64,000 nucleotides of DNA from Bin87 sp965115825 (lineage in GTDB: Bacteria; Chloroflexota; Dehalococcoidia; Lucifugimonadales; UBA3495). Made by a program: the position numbers and the translations under genes. Of the stretch, positions 17,176 to 25,317 are shown piece by piece. Location: NCBI GenBank assembly GCA_965115825.1, contig OZ220464.1, positions 1,178,001-1,242,000 of the forward strand, written 5' to 3'. Under the pieces are notes generated by a model. The model saw nothing but the letters and a program-made list of their open reading frames with translations. It searched no databases and was not told the DNA's origin. Position 1 is the first letter of the stretch. Each line of letters begins with the position of its first letter.

Positions 17176-17967
17176 ATGGATTTGGAATTGAATGGCAAGG
17201 TGGCGATTGTGGGTGGGGCCAGCAAGGGGCTGGGACGGGCGTGCGCGGAAGCGCTGGCGGAGGAGGGGGCGCGGGTGGCGATGTGCGCGCGCACGGCGTC
17301 GGATTTGGAGCGGGCGGCGGATGAGATACGCGAGGCTACGGGGGCGGAGATTTTTACGTTTGCCGGCAACTTGGACCGGGAGGATACCATCGCGGCGCTG
17401 GTGGGCGGCACTGTGGAACGGTTCGGGCAGCTGGACATCCTGGTGAATAATTCGGGGGGGCCGCCGCAAGCCTATGCGAAGGATGCCACGGAGGAGCTGT
17501 GGCAGGTGTCGGCAGACCGGTCGCTGTTCTTTTTTGCGCGGATGACGCGGGAGGCGCTGCCGCATCTGCGGGCGCAGGGGGGCGGTCGGATTATCAACAT
17601 TCTGGCCAGCACGGTTTATACTCCGATACCGAATCTGGCGCTGTCGGCGGCGACGCGGATGGGGGTTATCGGGTTTATGAAGAATCTGGCGGACGATGTG
17701 GGGAGTGAGAACATTCTTATCAACAATGTCTGCCCGGGGAGCATTATGTCGGAGCGGATGATGGAGAATGTGGAGGATCGGGCGCGGACGCAGGGGATTC
17801 CAATTGAGGAGGCGCTGGCGCAGCGGGCGGAGCAGACGGCGTTGAAGCGCATTGGGGAGCCGCGGGAGCTGGCGTATCTGGTGGCGTTTCTGGCGTCGTC
17901 GCGGTCTAGCTATATTACGGGGACTACGATGCTGGTGGACGGCGGGCTGGTGCGGTCGGTGATGTAA
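17176..17967 (+). CDS. Atypical short-chain dehydrogenase/reductase lacking the Tyr-Lys pair
   Basis: The Rossmann glycine motif GGASKGLG is at 13-20 and NNSGGPP at 91-97. Ser145 is kept in ILAST, but the YxxxK region reads NLALSAATRMGVIGF (153-167), with Leu at the usual Tyr place and no Lys four residues on. An SDR subgroup with LSNALR in place of YSASK exists in databases, so this is a subfamily trait rather than damage. The 263 residues are otherwise full length. Whether it catalyses redox or binds a partner is unknown. The TPR gene follows by 10 bases. Confidence 0.75.
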   Translation: MDLELNGKVAIVGGASKGLGRACAEALAEEGARVAMCARTASDLERAADEIREATGAEIFTFAGNLDREDTIAALVGGTVERFGQLDILVNNSGGPPQAYAKDATEELWQVSADRSLFFFARMTREALPHLRAQGGGRIINILASTVYTPIPNLALSAATRMGVIGFMKNLADDVGSENILINNVCPGSIMSERMMENVEDRARTQGIPIEEALAQRAEQTALKRIGEPRELAYLVAFLASSRSSYITGTTMLVDGGLVRSVM

Positions 17968-17977
17968 GGGGGCAGCG

Positions 17978-18340
17978 ATGAGTGTGTCCAGGCCACAGTT
18001 TGCGCAGCAGCCGGAGCCGAGGACGGCGGCGGAGTATGTGGAACGGGGGAATCGGTACAGCCGCAACGGGGTGTACGAGCGGGCGATTGCCGACTATACG
18101 GCGGCGATTGGGCTGGATGCGGGGTGCGTTGACGCTTGGTTCAATCGGGGGGTGTCGTGGTATGAGGTGGGGGATTATGTGAGGTCGATTGCGGATTTGA
18201 CGGAGGCGATACGGCTGGATCCGGGGGATGACAATTATTACTCGCGGAGGTCGTTGTCGCATTTGTTCAATGACCAGCCGGAGGAGGCGCAGGCGGATAT
18301 GGATGCGAGTGAGGAGATACGGCTGCGGGCGTGGGGGTAG
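17978..18340 (+). CDS. Small TPR-repeat protein
   Basis: The 120-residue protein has about two and a half tetratricopeptide units: AAEYVERGNRYSRNGVYERA (17-36), AWFNRGVSWYEVGDYVRSI (53-71), and a final helix pair with YYSRRSLSHLFNDQPEEAQA. There is no signal peptide. TPRs mediate protein contacts; no partner can be named, although co-transcription with the SDR is likely. Confidence 0.75.
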   Translation: MSVSRPQFAQQPEPRTAAEYVERGNRYSRNGVYERAIADYTAAIGLDAGCVDAWFNRGVSWYEVGDYVRSIADLTEAIRLDPGDDNYYSRRSLSHLFNDQPEEAQADMDASEEIRLRAWG

Positions 18341-18401
18341 TTGGCGGGGCGTCGGGGCGCAATACGTGAGCGGTGGGGGATAAGGGGGTGAGGGTGGGAT
18401 G

Positions 18402-18815
18402 TCAGGTGGCGGGTTTGAAGTAGGGGATGGTGATTTGTGGGGTGGCGGTTTGGAAGGTTACTTCTACGGTCATGCCGATGTGGACGTCGCGGGGGTTGCA
18501 GTCGATGATGTTGGTGAACATACGGACGCCTTCTTCCAGTTCGACGAGGGCGAGGACGTAGGGGACCATTTCGGCGAAGCCCGGGGTGCGGTTTTGGTGG
18601 GTGACGGTGTAGGTCCAGACGGAGCCGCGTCCGCTGGCCTGGACCCATTGGATGTTTTCGCTCCAGCAGTTGGCGCAGATGCCGCGGGGATACCATTGGT
18701 ATTGGCCGCAGTCGTCGCAGCGTTGGATGACCAGTTGGCCGCGGCGGCAGGATTCCCAGAAGGGTCGGGTTTCGCCGACGATGGTGGGGAGGGGTTTGTT
18801 CCAAGTGGTGGTCAT
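18402..18815 (-). CDS. DUF35 zinc-ribbon/OB-fold protein (ChsH2-like)
   Basis: The protein has 137 residues. An N-terminal helix (RPFWESCRRGQLVIQRC) leads to a rubredoxin-like zinc ribbon, CDDCGQYQWYPRGICANC, and then an OB fold with SVWTYTVTHQ. This family binds thiolase-like partners: in actinobacterial steroid catabolism the DUF35 protein ChsH2 works with the aldolase Ltp2. The next gene upstream on the same strand is such a thiolase-like protein, so a two-subunit acyl-CoA aldolase or thiolase is the natural inference. Confidence 0.82.
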   Translation of the reverse strand: MTTTWNKPLPTIVGETRPFWESCRRGQLVIQRCDDCGQYQWYPRGICANCWSENIQWVQASGRGSVWTYTVTHQNRTPGFAEMVPYVLALVELEEGVRMFTNIIDCNPRDVHIGMTVEVTFQTATPQITIPYFKPAT

Positions 18816-18842
18816 GGTTTGGTTCCTTTTGGGGGTGTTGGT

Positions 18843-18890
18843 TGTCTGAATCAGGATTTACCGGATTTGGGGATTTTCAGGATTTTGGGG
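18843..18890 (+). repeat. 45-bp GGATTT dispersed repeat, copy 4
   Basis: The pattern is TGTCTGAATCAGGATTTACC, then GGGGATTTTCAGGATTTTGG, between the DUF35 and thiolase-like genes. It interrupts what may be one operon. Confidence 0.85.
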
Positions 18891-18998
18891 GCTGGGAGGT
18901 GTTGGGAATGGAGGCGGTTGGTGTGGGTGGCTGCGTGGGGTGCGGTGTTGGTTGGTGTGGTGGGTTGGGTTAGTGTGGCGGTGGTTGGGATGTGGGGG

Positions 18999-20180
18999 TT
19001 AGTCGCGGGCCAGGATTACGGTGCCGCCGGAGTGTCGGGAGCCGAGGGCGCCACCGGTGCCGTGGGCGAGGGCGATGTTGCAGTTGGGGACTTGTCGGGG
19101 AGTGTCGTTGAATTGATGGCGGAGCTGGCGGGTGGCTTCGAGGAGGAGGAAGATGCCGCGCATTCCGGGGTGGTTGGAGGAGAGGCCGCCGCCATCGGTG
19201 TTGATGGGGAGGGCGCCGCCGACTTTGAGTCGGTCGCCGGTGACGAATTCTCCGCCTTCGCCTTTTTTGCAGAAGCCGAGGTCTTCGAGGGTTTCGATGA
19301 CGGTGATGGTGAAGGAGTCGTAGATCATGGCCATGTCGATGTCGTCGTGGGTTACGCCGGCCATGGCGAAGGCCGGTGGGGCGCTTTGGTGGGCGGCGAT
19401 GTGAATGAGGTCGCGGCGTCCGGCGCCCTGGTGGGCGATGGCTTCGCCGGCGCCGAGGATCCAGACGGGGGTATGGCGGGAGTTGCGGGCGACTTGGGGG
19501 GAGGCGACGACGACGGCGCCGCCGCCATCGGTGATGATGCAGCAGTCCATGAGGTGGAGAGGGTCGGAGATGATGCGGGAGTTGACGACGTCGGCGACGG
19601 TGATGGGGTCGCGGAAGAGGGCGTGGGGGTTCATGGAGGCGTGGTGTCGCATGGCGACGGAGACTTCGGCGAGTTGTTCGGAGGTAGTGCCGTAGAGGTG
19701 CATATGTCGTCGGGCGATCATGGCGTAGAGGCCGACGGTGGTGAGGCCGTAGAGTTCTTCGAAGCTGTCGGGAGAGGGTTCGAGGGCGGGGTGTCCAAAG
19801 CGGGCGACGCCGCCGGTGCCTACGGAGACGCCGCCGGTGCGGGCGGCGCTGCTGTAGGTGATGATGGCGCAGTTGATGCGTCCGGCGGCGATGGCGGTGA
19901 GGGCGTGGGAGAGGTGGAATTCGAAGGAGCCGCCGCCGACGGTGGTGTTGTCGACGTAGCGGGGGTACATATTGAGGTAGTCGGCGAGGTTGATGCCGCT
20001 GTTGCGGGCGGAGCTGGAGGCGGTGAAGAGGCCGTCGACGTCGTTTTTGGAGAGGCCGGCGTCGGCGAGGGCTTTGATGACGCTTTCGCCCTGGATTTGG
20101 AGTTCGCTTTTGTCGGGGGCGTAGCGGGTAGTGTGCTCGTGGATGCCGACGATGGCGGCGGCGCGCCTGAGGTCAACCAT
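18999..20180 (-). CDS. Thiolase-like protein without the catalytic Cys (SCP-x/Ltp2 type)
   Basis: A 393-residue thiolase fold of the SCP-x group. The nucleophile-elbow region reads VGGGSFEFHLSHALTAI (81-97), with Ser85 where thiolases carry Cys. MIYDSFTITVIETLEDLGFC and INTDGGGLSSNHPG are conserved C-terminal segments. Loss of the Cys is characteristic of the Ltp2-like aldolases that release a ketone from a beta-hydroxyacyl-CoA, and the adjacent DUF35 gene supports that reading. A minus-strand CATAAT at 20231-20226 is a likely -10. Confidence 0.82.
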   Translation of the reverse strand: MVDLRRAAAIVGIHEHTTRYAPDKSELQIQGESVIKALADAGLSKNDVDGLFTASSSARNSGINLADYLNMYPRYVDNTTVGGGSFEFHLSHALTAIAAGRINCAIITYSSAARTGGVSVGTGGVARFGHPALEPSPDSFEELYGLTTVGLYAMIARRHMHLYGTTSEQLAEVSVAMRHHASMNPHALFRDPITVADVVNSRIISDPLHLMDCCIITDGGGAVVVASPQVARNSRHTPVWILGAGEAIAHQGAGRRDLIHIAAHQSAPPAFAMAGVTHDDIDMAMIYDSFTITVIETLEDLGFCKKGEGGEFVTGDRLKVGGALPINTDGGGLSSNHPGMRGIFLLLEATRQLRHQFNDTPRQVPNCNIALAHGTGGALGSRHSGGTVILARD

Positions 20181-20268
20181 GGTAGGGAGGCACCTCCGTT
20201 AGGGATGGGTTGGAAGGATTAGGGTATTATGCCATAGAATTGGGGGGTGGGCTTGGGGGGTGGTTGGT

Positions 20269-20314
20269 TGTCGGAATCAGGATTTACAGGATTTTGGGAT
20301 TTTCGGGATTAGGG
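20269..20314 (+). repeat. 45-bp GGATTT dispersed repeat, copy 5
   Basis: The pattern is TGTCGGAATCAGGATTTACA, then TGGGATTTTCGGGATTAGGG. Confidence 0.85.
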
Positions 20315-20381
20315 TCCGGTTCCCGGATTGGGGGGCGGCTTGCGGTGGGGTGACTGTGGGGTGGGCTCCGGGGTGGGTGGT

Positions 20382-20393
20382 TGTCAGAATCAG
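20382..20393 (+). repeat. Truncated GGATTT repeat (12-base stub)
   Basis: TGTCAGAATCAG is present, then the sequence diverges (CAACTGTC) just before the IS110 remnant. This may mark an old insertion boundary. Confidence 0.5.
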
Positions 20394-20419
20394 CAACTGT
20401 CTTGGTTGTCAATGGGTGG

Positions 20420-21172
20420 TTAGGGTTGTGATGCGGGTGGTGGGTTTCGGGGGAGGCCCGTTTTGACGATGGCGTTGCAGATGGTGACCAGTTTGCACAT
20501 GCAGGCCGTCAGGGGTACTTTCCTGGCTTTCCCGGCGGCGCACAGACGCTGGTAGCAATCTCTTATGACCGGGTTGCAGCGGGTTGCTGCCAATGTTGCC
20601 ATGTACAGCGCTTGACCGGGTTGCAACGGGTTGCTACCAATGTTGACATGTACAGCGCTGCCCGCAGCTGTCCGCGCCCTCCCCAGACGGTGCGACGGCT
20701 GCGCCATCAGCCGCTGTCCCGGTTGTAGGGGGCTACTCCGGCCAGGGCGGCGATTTCTTTGTGGTTGGCCTGGCCCAGTTCCGGCAGCTGCGCAATCAGT
20801 GTGGCGGTCAGTACCGGGCCTACTCCGGGGATGGAGTTCAGCAGTCGGCTCCGGTTCTGCCAGTGGGGGTTGCTTTGCACCGGCTGGGCGATGGCACTGG
20901 CCAGCTCCGCTACCTGCTCTTTGAGCATATTCCGGTGGGCTTCCAGCTGCGCCGCCACCAGTGGCGGGTCGGTGGGACGGCTACGGTTGTTTTCCTGGGT
21001 CTGCATGGCGATGAGTTGGCGCCGCCGGGACACCAGGGTTCGCAGTTGGCTCAGGGCTTCGACGGTGTAGTCGCAGCGCCGGGCTCGGCCGGTGGGACGC
21101 TCCCAGAGGTCCAGGCGGGATTGGAATAAGTCAATGCCGATGATGGCGTGGTCGTTGTTGTCGTAGTCATGA
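20420..21172 (-). pseudogene. IS110-family transposase remnant
   Basis: Read from 21172 leftward, an N-terminal piece HAIIGIDLFQSRLDLWERP keeps the first Asp of the DEDD RuvC-like domain. About 60-100 residues are then missing, and the chain resumes with TLVSRRRQLIAMQTQENNR. The C-terminal Transposase_20 part, LNSIPGVGPVLTATLIAQL and EIAALAGVAPYNRDSG, is clear but then stops. A shifted frame carries ALYMATLAATRCNPVIRDCY and the family end. An internal deletion, a stop and a missing start mean this is dead. Clear terminal inverted repeats are not visible. Confidence 0.82.
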
Positions 21173-21284
21173 TGAGGTACACTCCTGATTACTACTGTTC
21201 GGGCTTGCCGAGGGATGCGGCGCGGCGACTTGGCTGATGCACGGCTTCGTGAGCCCCAGGATTGGCGGTCTGCCGCGTCGTGGC

Positions 21285-21329
21285 TGTCTGAATCAGGATT
21301 TACCGGATTTGGGGATTTTCAGGATTGGG
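21285..21329 (+). repeat. 45-bp GGATTT dispersed repeat, copy 6
   Basis: The pattern is TGTCTGAATCAGGATTTACC, then TGGGGATTTTCAGGATTGGG. Confidence 0.85.
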
Positions 21330-21480
21330 TTGTGGGGGGTGGGGGGCTCGGCAACGGTGTATGGGGGACGTGGGTTCCAGAGTCCGCTGTGGGAGGAGAA
21401 TGTGAGGGGGCGGGATAGCGGTCAGGGGGAAGGTGAGATGTGAGAATGAGGGTTGGGTTGGGATCAGGTTGGACGAAACA

Positions 21481-21640
21481 CTTGCGAAACGCTCCCTTTC
21501 GCTACTTGCGGCTCAATGATGAACGGCGTCCGGCGCTCTGATGCGTAGCAATTAGCGGGCAAGGCGTGTCAACCATCAGATTGACACGCCGTTTTGCAAG
21601 CGCCTCTGGACTACGGGAGTTGTCTGACGGCATAGCAAAC
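21481..21640 (+). repeat. ~140-bp repeat family B, copy 1
   Basis: It shares CTTGCGAAACGCTC, GATGCGTAGCAATTAGC and CGTTTTGCAAGCGCCTCT with two copies near 62.2 and 62.6 kb. It contains a strong hairpin at 21563-21590. The rest of the 21181-22043 spacer shows repeat copy 6 but no gene I can support. Confidence 0.75.
21563..21595 (+). terminator. Hairpin followed by T tract inside repeat B
   Basis: GGCGTGTCAA and TTGACACGCC are perfect 10-base arms with an 8-base loop, then GTTTT. It is terminator-like, though no gene ends close upstream. It may belong to a small RNA. Confidence 0.55.
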
Positions 21641-22043
21641 GGCTATGTTATAGTGTGATGGCGAAAGGAGCCGCAGGGGGAAGCGTATGATGGTGAAGGG
21701 GATTATCATTAAAATATAGGAGAGGTTTGTGAGTCGCTTTGCTATCTGCGGTACAGGTGGATGATTGCATTGGCGGGCAACACGTTCGCGTCATGTCAAA
21801 CTACGTTGGCCTCTGAAGCCGACGTGAAACGACTGCGGCTATCGGGAGCCTGCTCCTGATAATCGACTATGTCTGCTGCGGTCACGGTGGGTGTTCAGCA
21901 CGGTGGTCGTTTAGGATGGATGCTGCCAGATGTGGAGCGGAGCGGCTCCTGCATAGCATGGATGAAAGGTCAGGGCACCTGTGTTGCGTGCGGCGATGCA
22001 GGTATCTCCCGCACAGTAGGGAAGAAAGGGGGTTTTGACGGCT

Positions 22044-23216
22044 ATGATTGAACGGTTGGGAACAGAGACGGGTGCGGGGACGGCATTGGGGGCGCCGGGG
22101 CAGGACGCTCGGAAACGACGGGTTGGGTCGCCGGTGGTGGCGGTGGTGGCAACTACGCCTGAGACGGTTTTGGCGGATGTGGAGCGGGCGATGCGACTAG
22201 CAGGGGCGGAGGAGGTTCTGTCGCCGGAGTTGGAGACGCTGCTGAAAATCAACATATCGTGGCAGCACTGGTATCCGGGGTGCTCGACGACGCCGTGGCA
22301 GCTGGAGGGGGCGATTTGCGGCCTGCAGAATATGGGACATGACAACGGCGGGCTGATTGCGGCGCACAACGGGACGGTGGTAGTGGATTCGTTTGAGGGC
22401 GAGGTGAACAACAAGCACAAGTCGGTGCAGGATAAGTACGGGCTGCGGACGGTGCATCTGGACACGCCGCCGGAGCGGTGGGTTCGGTATGAGCCGAAAG
22501 CGGAGATGATGGTTTTGCACGACATTTATCCGGAGGGGATTGAGATACCGGAGATATTCGCCGGCAAGAACATCGTGCATCTGCCGACGATGAAGACGCA
22601 CGTTTTTACGACGATGACGGGGGCGATGAAGAACGCATTTGGCGGTTTGCTGCATCGCAAGCGGCACTGGACGCACTCGGTGATACACGAGACGCTGGTG
22701 GATTTGCTGGCGATACAGCAGGAGATACATCCGGGGATATTTGCGGTTACAGACGGGACGTTTGCCGGCGACGGACCAGGGCCGCGGGCGATGCGATGGC
22801 ACATCAAGAATCGGATTGTGGCGGGGGCGGACCAGGTGGCAGTTGATGCGGTGGCGGCGTCCATGATGGGGTTTGATCCGCTGTCGCTGCGGTTCATCCG
22901 GCTGGCACACGAGCGAGGGCTGGGCGTGGGCGACGTGCGGGAGATTGAGATAAGGGGGGATGAGCCGGACATCAGCCGGGTGGATTGGGGGTTCGCCGAC
23001 AATGAGAATACGTTTGCGAGTCGGGGACAGAAGCTGATTTACTGGGGGCCGCTGAAGCCGCTGGAGAATGCGCTGCTAAGGTCGCCGCTGGCGGGTTGGG
23101 CGTATGCGGCGAGCAATTTGTACCACAACGGGTACTGGCTGAATACGGTTGGCAAGGGACGGGTGCAGAAGGCGCTGGGGACGGAGTGGGGGAGGTTGTG
23201 GGCGGAGGAGTATTGA
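22044..23216 (+). CDS. DUF362 domain protein
   Basis: About 390 residues. The family core INISWQHWYPGCSTTPWQLE is followed by IVHLPTMKTHVFTTMTGAMK and AFGGLLHRKRHW, and a C-terminal VAGADQVAVDAVAASMMGFD completes the DUF362 pattern. The family is linked to redox or iron-sulfur proteins, but here no ferredoxin domain follows and function is unassigned. The ATG at 22044 is used because AAAGGGGG lies 12 bases before it. An in-frame TTG at 22035 is too close to that site. Confidence 0.78.
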   Translation: MIERLGTETGAGTALGAPGQDARKRRVGSPVVAVVATTPETVLADVERAMRLAGAEEVLSPELETLLKINISWQHWYPGCSTTPWQLEGAICGLQNMGHDNGGLIAAHNGTVVVDSFEGEVNNKHKSVQDKYGLRTVHLDTPPERWVRYEPKAEMMVLHDIYPEGIEIPEIFAGKNIVHLPTMKTHVFTTMTGAMKNAFGGLLHRKRHWTHSVIHETLVDLLAIQQEIHPGIFAVTDGTFAGDGPGPRAMRWHIKNRIVAGADQVAVDAVAASMMGFDPLSLRFIRLAHERGLGVGDVREIEIRGDEPDISRVDWGFADNENTFASRGQKLIYWGPLKPLENALLRSPLAGWAYAASNLYHNGYWLNTVGKGRVQKALGTEWGRLWAEEY

Positions 23217-23259
23217 CAGGGGCGTTGGGGGATGCTATGGTTGGCTCAGGAGGCACATC

Positions 23260-24579
23260 ATGCATATCGCAGGGATGACAATCGGCGGGGTTCCGCCTTT
23301 CACAGAGCCGGTTGAGTTTGAGTTTGATGAGCATGTGAACGTGTTCATTGGGCCGAATGGAGTTGGGAAATCCACCGTCACTAGAGCTCTAGGCCGCCAG
23401 CCTATAAGAATGGGCAGGTATGTTGGAAAAGCCAACAGAGATGTAATGCAATTTGCAGTACGTGTAATGGATCATTCACAAGAGCGTGAAGTCCCGCTAT
23501 CGACCGCTCGGAGACAGCATCCGTTTGTAATACTCCCAGCAATCAGGGTTAATTTACCGTTAGAATCAGACCAGGTGCAGATGAAAGACTTATCGGAAAG
23601 GTATGACGCGGAGGAGGGTCTTGATTCGTTGCTGGAAGACTCTGATTGGATTTTCGATGGTCGGATAGTTGCGCAGGCCTTTGCACTCATAAATGAGCAA
23701 TCTAGTGCAGGCGAATTTAGCTTAGAAGATTCTCGTCAGCGCTTGTATCTAAGAGATGTATCCTATCAATGCACGCAAAGTATTTGCCCTGATGTTTTTG
23801 TGGGAGATTCTCCGTTTGATTATGAGAGCGGTATTATCAAAGTGCGTCCTGCTACACCATGGTGGGGCAGGATAGCATGGTTAGATCGAGAAATACCTGA
23901 ATATACTCCTGCAAAGTACTTTGGCATGGGGGTTCGCATTAAAGATGAAAATGCTCCCGCTGGAGCTAGGAATTTGTTCGTTGGCAGCTTGAGCTCTGGT
24001 ACTCAGGGAACCCTGTTATGGATTTGGTACCTCGCACTTCGTTTGGCCCACTTCTATGAATTCAAGCAGGGTTGGGAAAAACAGCAGGCGGTTCTGCTTA
24101 TTGACGAGATCGAGAATCACTTGCACCCTACTTGGCAGCGGCGGGTGATTCCAGCTTTGAAGCGCTATTTTCCGGGGTTGCAGATTTTTGCTACTACGCA
24201 CTCGCCGTTTGTGGTGGCCGGGTTGGAGAAGGGACAAGTGCATATGCTGAAGCGGGATGCGGATGGGGTAGTGAGGGTCAGCACTAACGAGCATGATATC
24301 ATCGGCTGGACCACAGACGAGATTTTGCGCACTTTTATGGGGGTTGACGAACCTACCGACCAGCTGACAATTGACCGCCGGGAGCGTTTGACGGCACTGC
24401 GGGAGAAAGACTCATTAACGGACGAAGAAGCAACGGAGATGGAGGAGCTGCGTGATAAGATAAACGAGGATTTTATGTCCAGCAGTACGCCGCTCGATGC
24501 ACAGCGGGAACGCTATGGAGACATGATGCTGGAATTTTTGCGTTCCCGGCAATCTGAGTTATCTCAGGATGGAGACTAG
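23260..24579 (+). CDS. AAA/ABC-type ATPase of a Septu-like defence pair (PtuA-like)
   Basis: Walker A GPNGVGKST is at 31-39 of 439 residues, and Walker B LLIDEIENHLHP has Asp282-Glu283. The switch TTHSPFVV has His314. The C-terminal helical tail is charged. This is the overcoming-lysogenization/SMC-like ATPase shape used in anti-phage systems. CAGGAGG precedes the ATG at 23260. The next gene, 6 bases downstream, is an HNH nuclease with the PtuB pattern. Base composition over 23.4-24.1 kb is visibly more A/T-rich than the flanks, with many AAT, TTA and ATA codons, which points to transfer. Confidence 0.82.
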   Translation: MHIAGMTIGGVPPFTEPVEFEFDEHVNVFIGPNGVGKSTVTRALGRQPIRMGRYVGKANRDVMQFAVRVMDHSQEREVPLSTARRQHPFVILPAIRVNLPLESDQVQMKDLSERYDAEEGLDSLLEDSDWIFDGRIVAQAFALINEQSSAGEFSLEDSRQRLYLRDVSYQCTQSICPDVFVGDSPFDYESGIIKVRPATPWWGRIAWLDREIPEYTPAKYFGMGVRIKDENAPAGARNLFVGSLSSGTQGTLLWIWYLALRLAHFYEFKQGWEKQQAVLLIDEIENHLHPTWQRRVIPALKRYFPGLQIFATTHSPFVVAGLEKGQVHMLKRDADGVVRVSTNEHDIIGWTTDEILRTFMGVDEPTDQLTIDRRERLTALREKDSLTDEEATEMEELRDKINEDFMSSSTPLDAQRERYGDMMLEFLRSRQSELSQDGD

Positions 24580-24585
24580 GCACTG

Positions 24586-25257
24586 ATGCGATGGATTGAA
24601 CGAGGGCCGGAACCGGACGGCGTAGGCGGGTACGCCCGGCAGTTTGGAAATGGTTGGGTGGATTATTTTCGTAATGGATTGGGTGGACGACCTACCGATT
24701 CTTACTGGAGGGAGTTTCGGGCGGTGTTGGAGGCGCGCTCCGGCGGGTTGTGCTGGTACTGTGAGCGGCGGTGCGCAGTGGGGCAAGAAGCAGGCGGGCT
24801 CGCAAAGACGGTTGACCATTTCCGGCCATTGTCGCGGTTTCCAGAGCTGGCTTACGAATGGTCTAACTGGATTTTCAGTTGCTACCGTTGCAACAGCGAA
24901 AACAAACAGGACAGATGGCATGAGCTAGGCTATGTGGACCCGACCGCCAGAGACGAAGAGGAGCGACCAGAACATTACTTTGACTATGACAGGAAGACGG
25001 GCGATATAGTTCCGCGTCCCAGCCTGACGGGTAATGACAAACGTAGGGCCGAAAGTACGATAGCAGATTTGGGGTTGAACAAGCTAAACGTTCTGTTCTA
25101 TCGCCATAGCTGGGTGAAACAGTTTATCAAAGATCTCCGGAGTATGCCAGCTGAGGAGCAGAGGGCTTTTGCAGATTTTATTCTCAGCAAGAATAATGAA
25201 TATGTTGGCTCAATTCGGATGGTGGTTGCGCAACTACACCCCCGTGAGCGGGAATGA
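24586..25257 (+). CDS. HNH endonuclease, PtuB-like effector
   Basis: A 223-residue HNH protein. The zinc pair Cys56-x2-Cys59 is in LCWYCE, the active strand TVDHF has His78, and the second pair is Cys99-x2-Cys102 in SCYRCNSENK. The spacing with WSNW between matches the HNH proteins paired with ATPases in Septu and related retron systems. The likely role is nucleic-acid cleavage licensed by the ATPase during infection. It shares the A/T-rich composition of its partner. Confidence 0.82.
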   Translation: MRWIERGPEPDGVGGYARQFGNGWVDYFRNGLGGRPTDSYWREFRAVLEARSGGLCWYCERRCAVGQEAGGLAKTVDHFRPLSRFPELAYEWSNWIFSCYRCNSENKQDRWHELGYVDPTARDEEERPEHYFDYDRKTGDIVPRPSLTGNDKRRAESTIADLGLNKLNVLFYRHSWVKQFIKDLRSMPAEEQRAFADFILSKNNEYVGSIRMVVAQLHPRERE

Positions 25258-25317
25258 GGAATGACGGCGGTGACAGAGATGGAAATGACAGATGTGGTGT
25301 TGGTAATGGCAGTATTG

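Noticed and set aside
18399..20222. A 607-residue plus-strand frame
   Set aside because: It is Gly/Asp/Val-rich with no domain, and lies antisense over the DUF35 and thiolase-like genes, whose motifs are clear.
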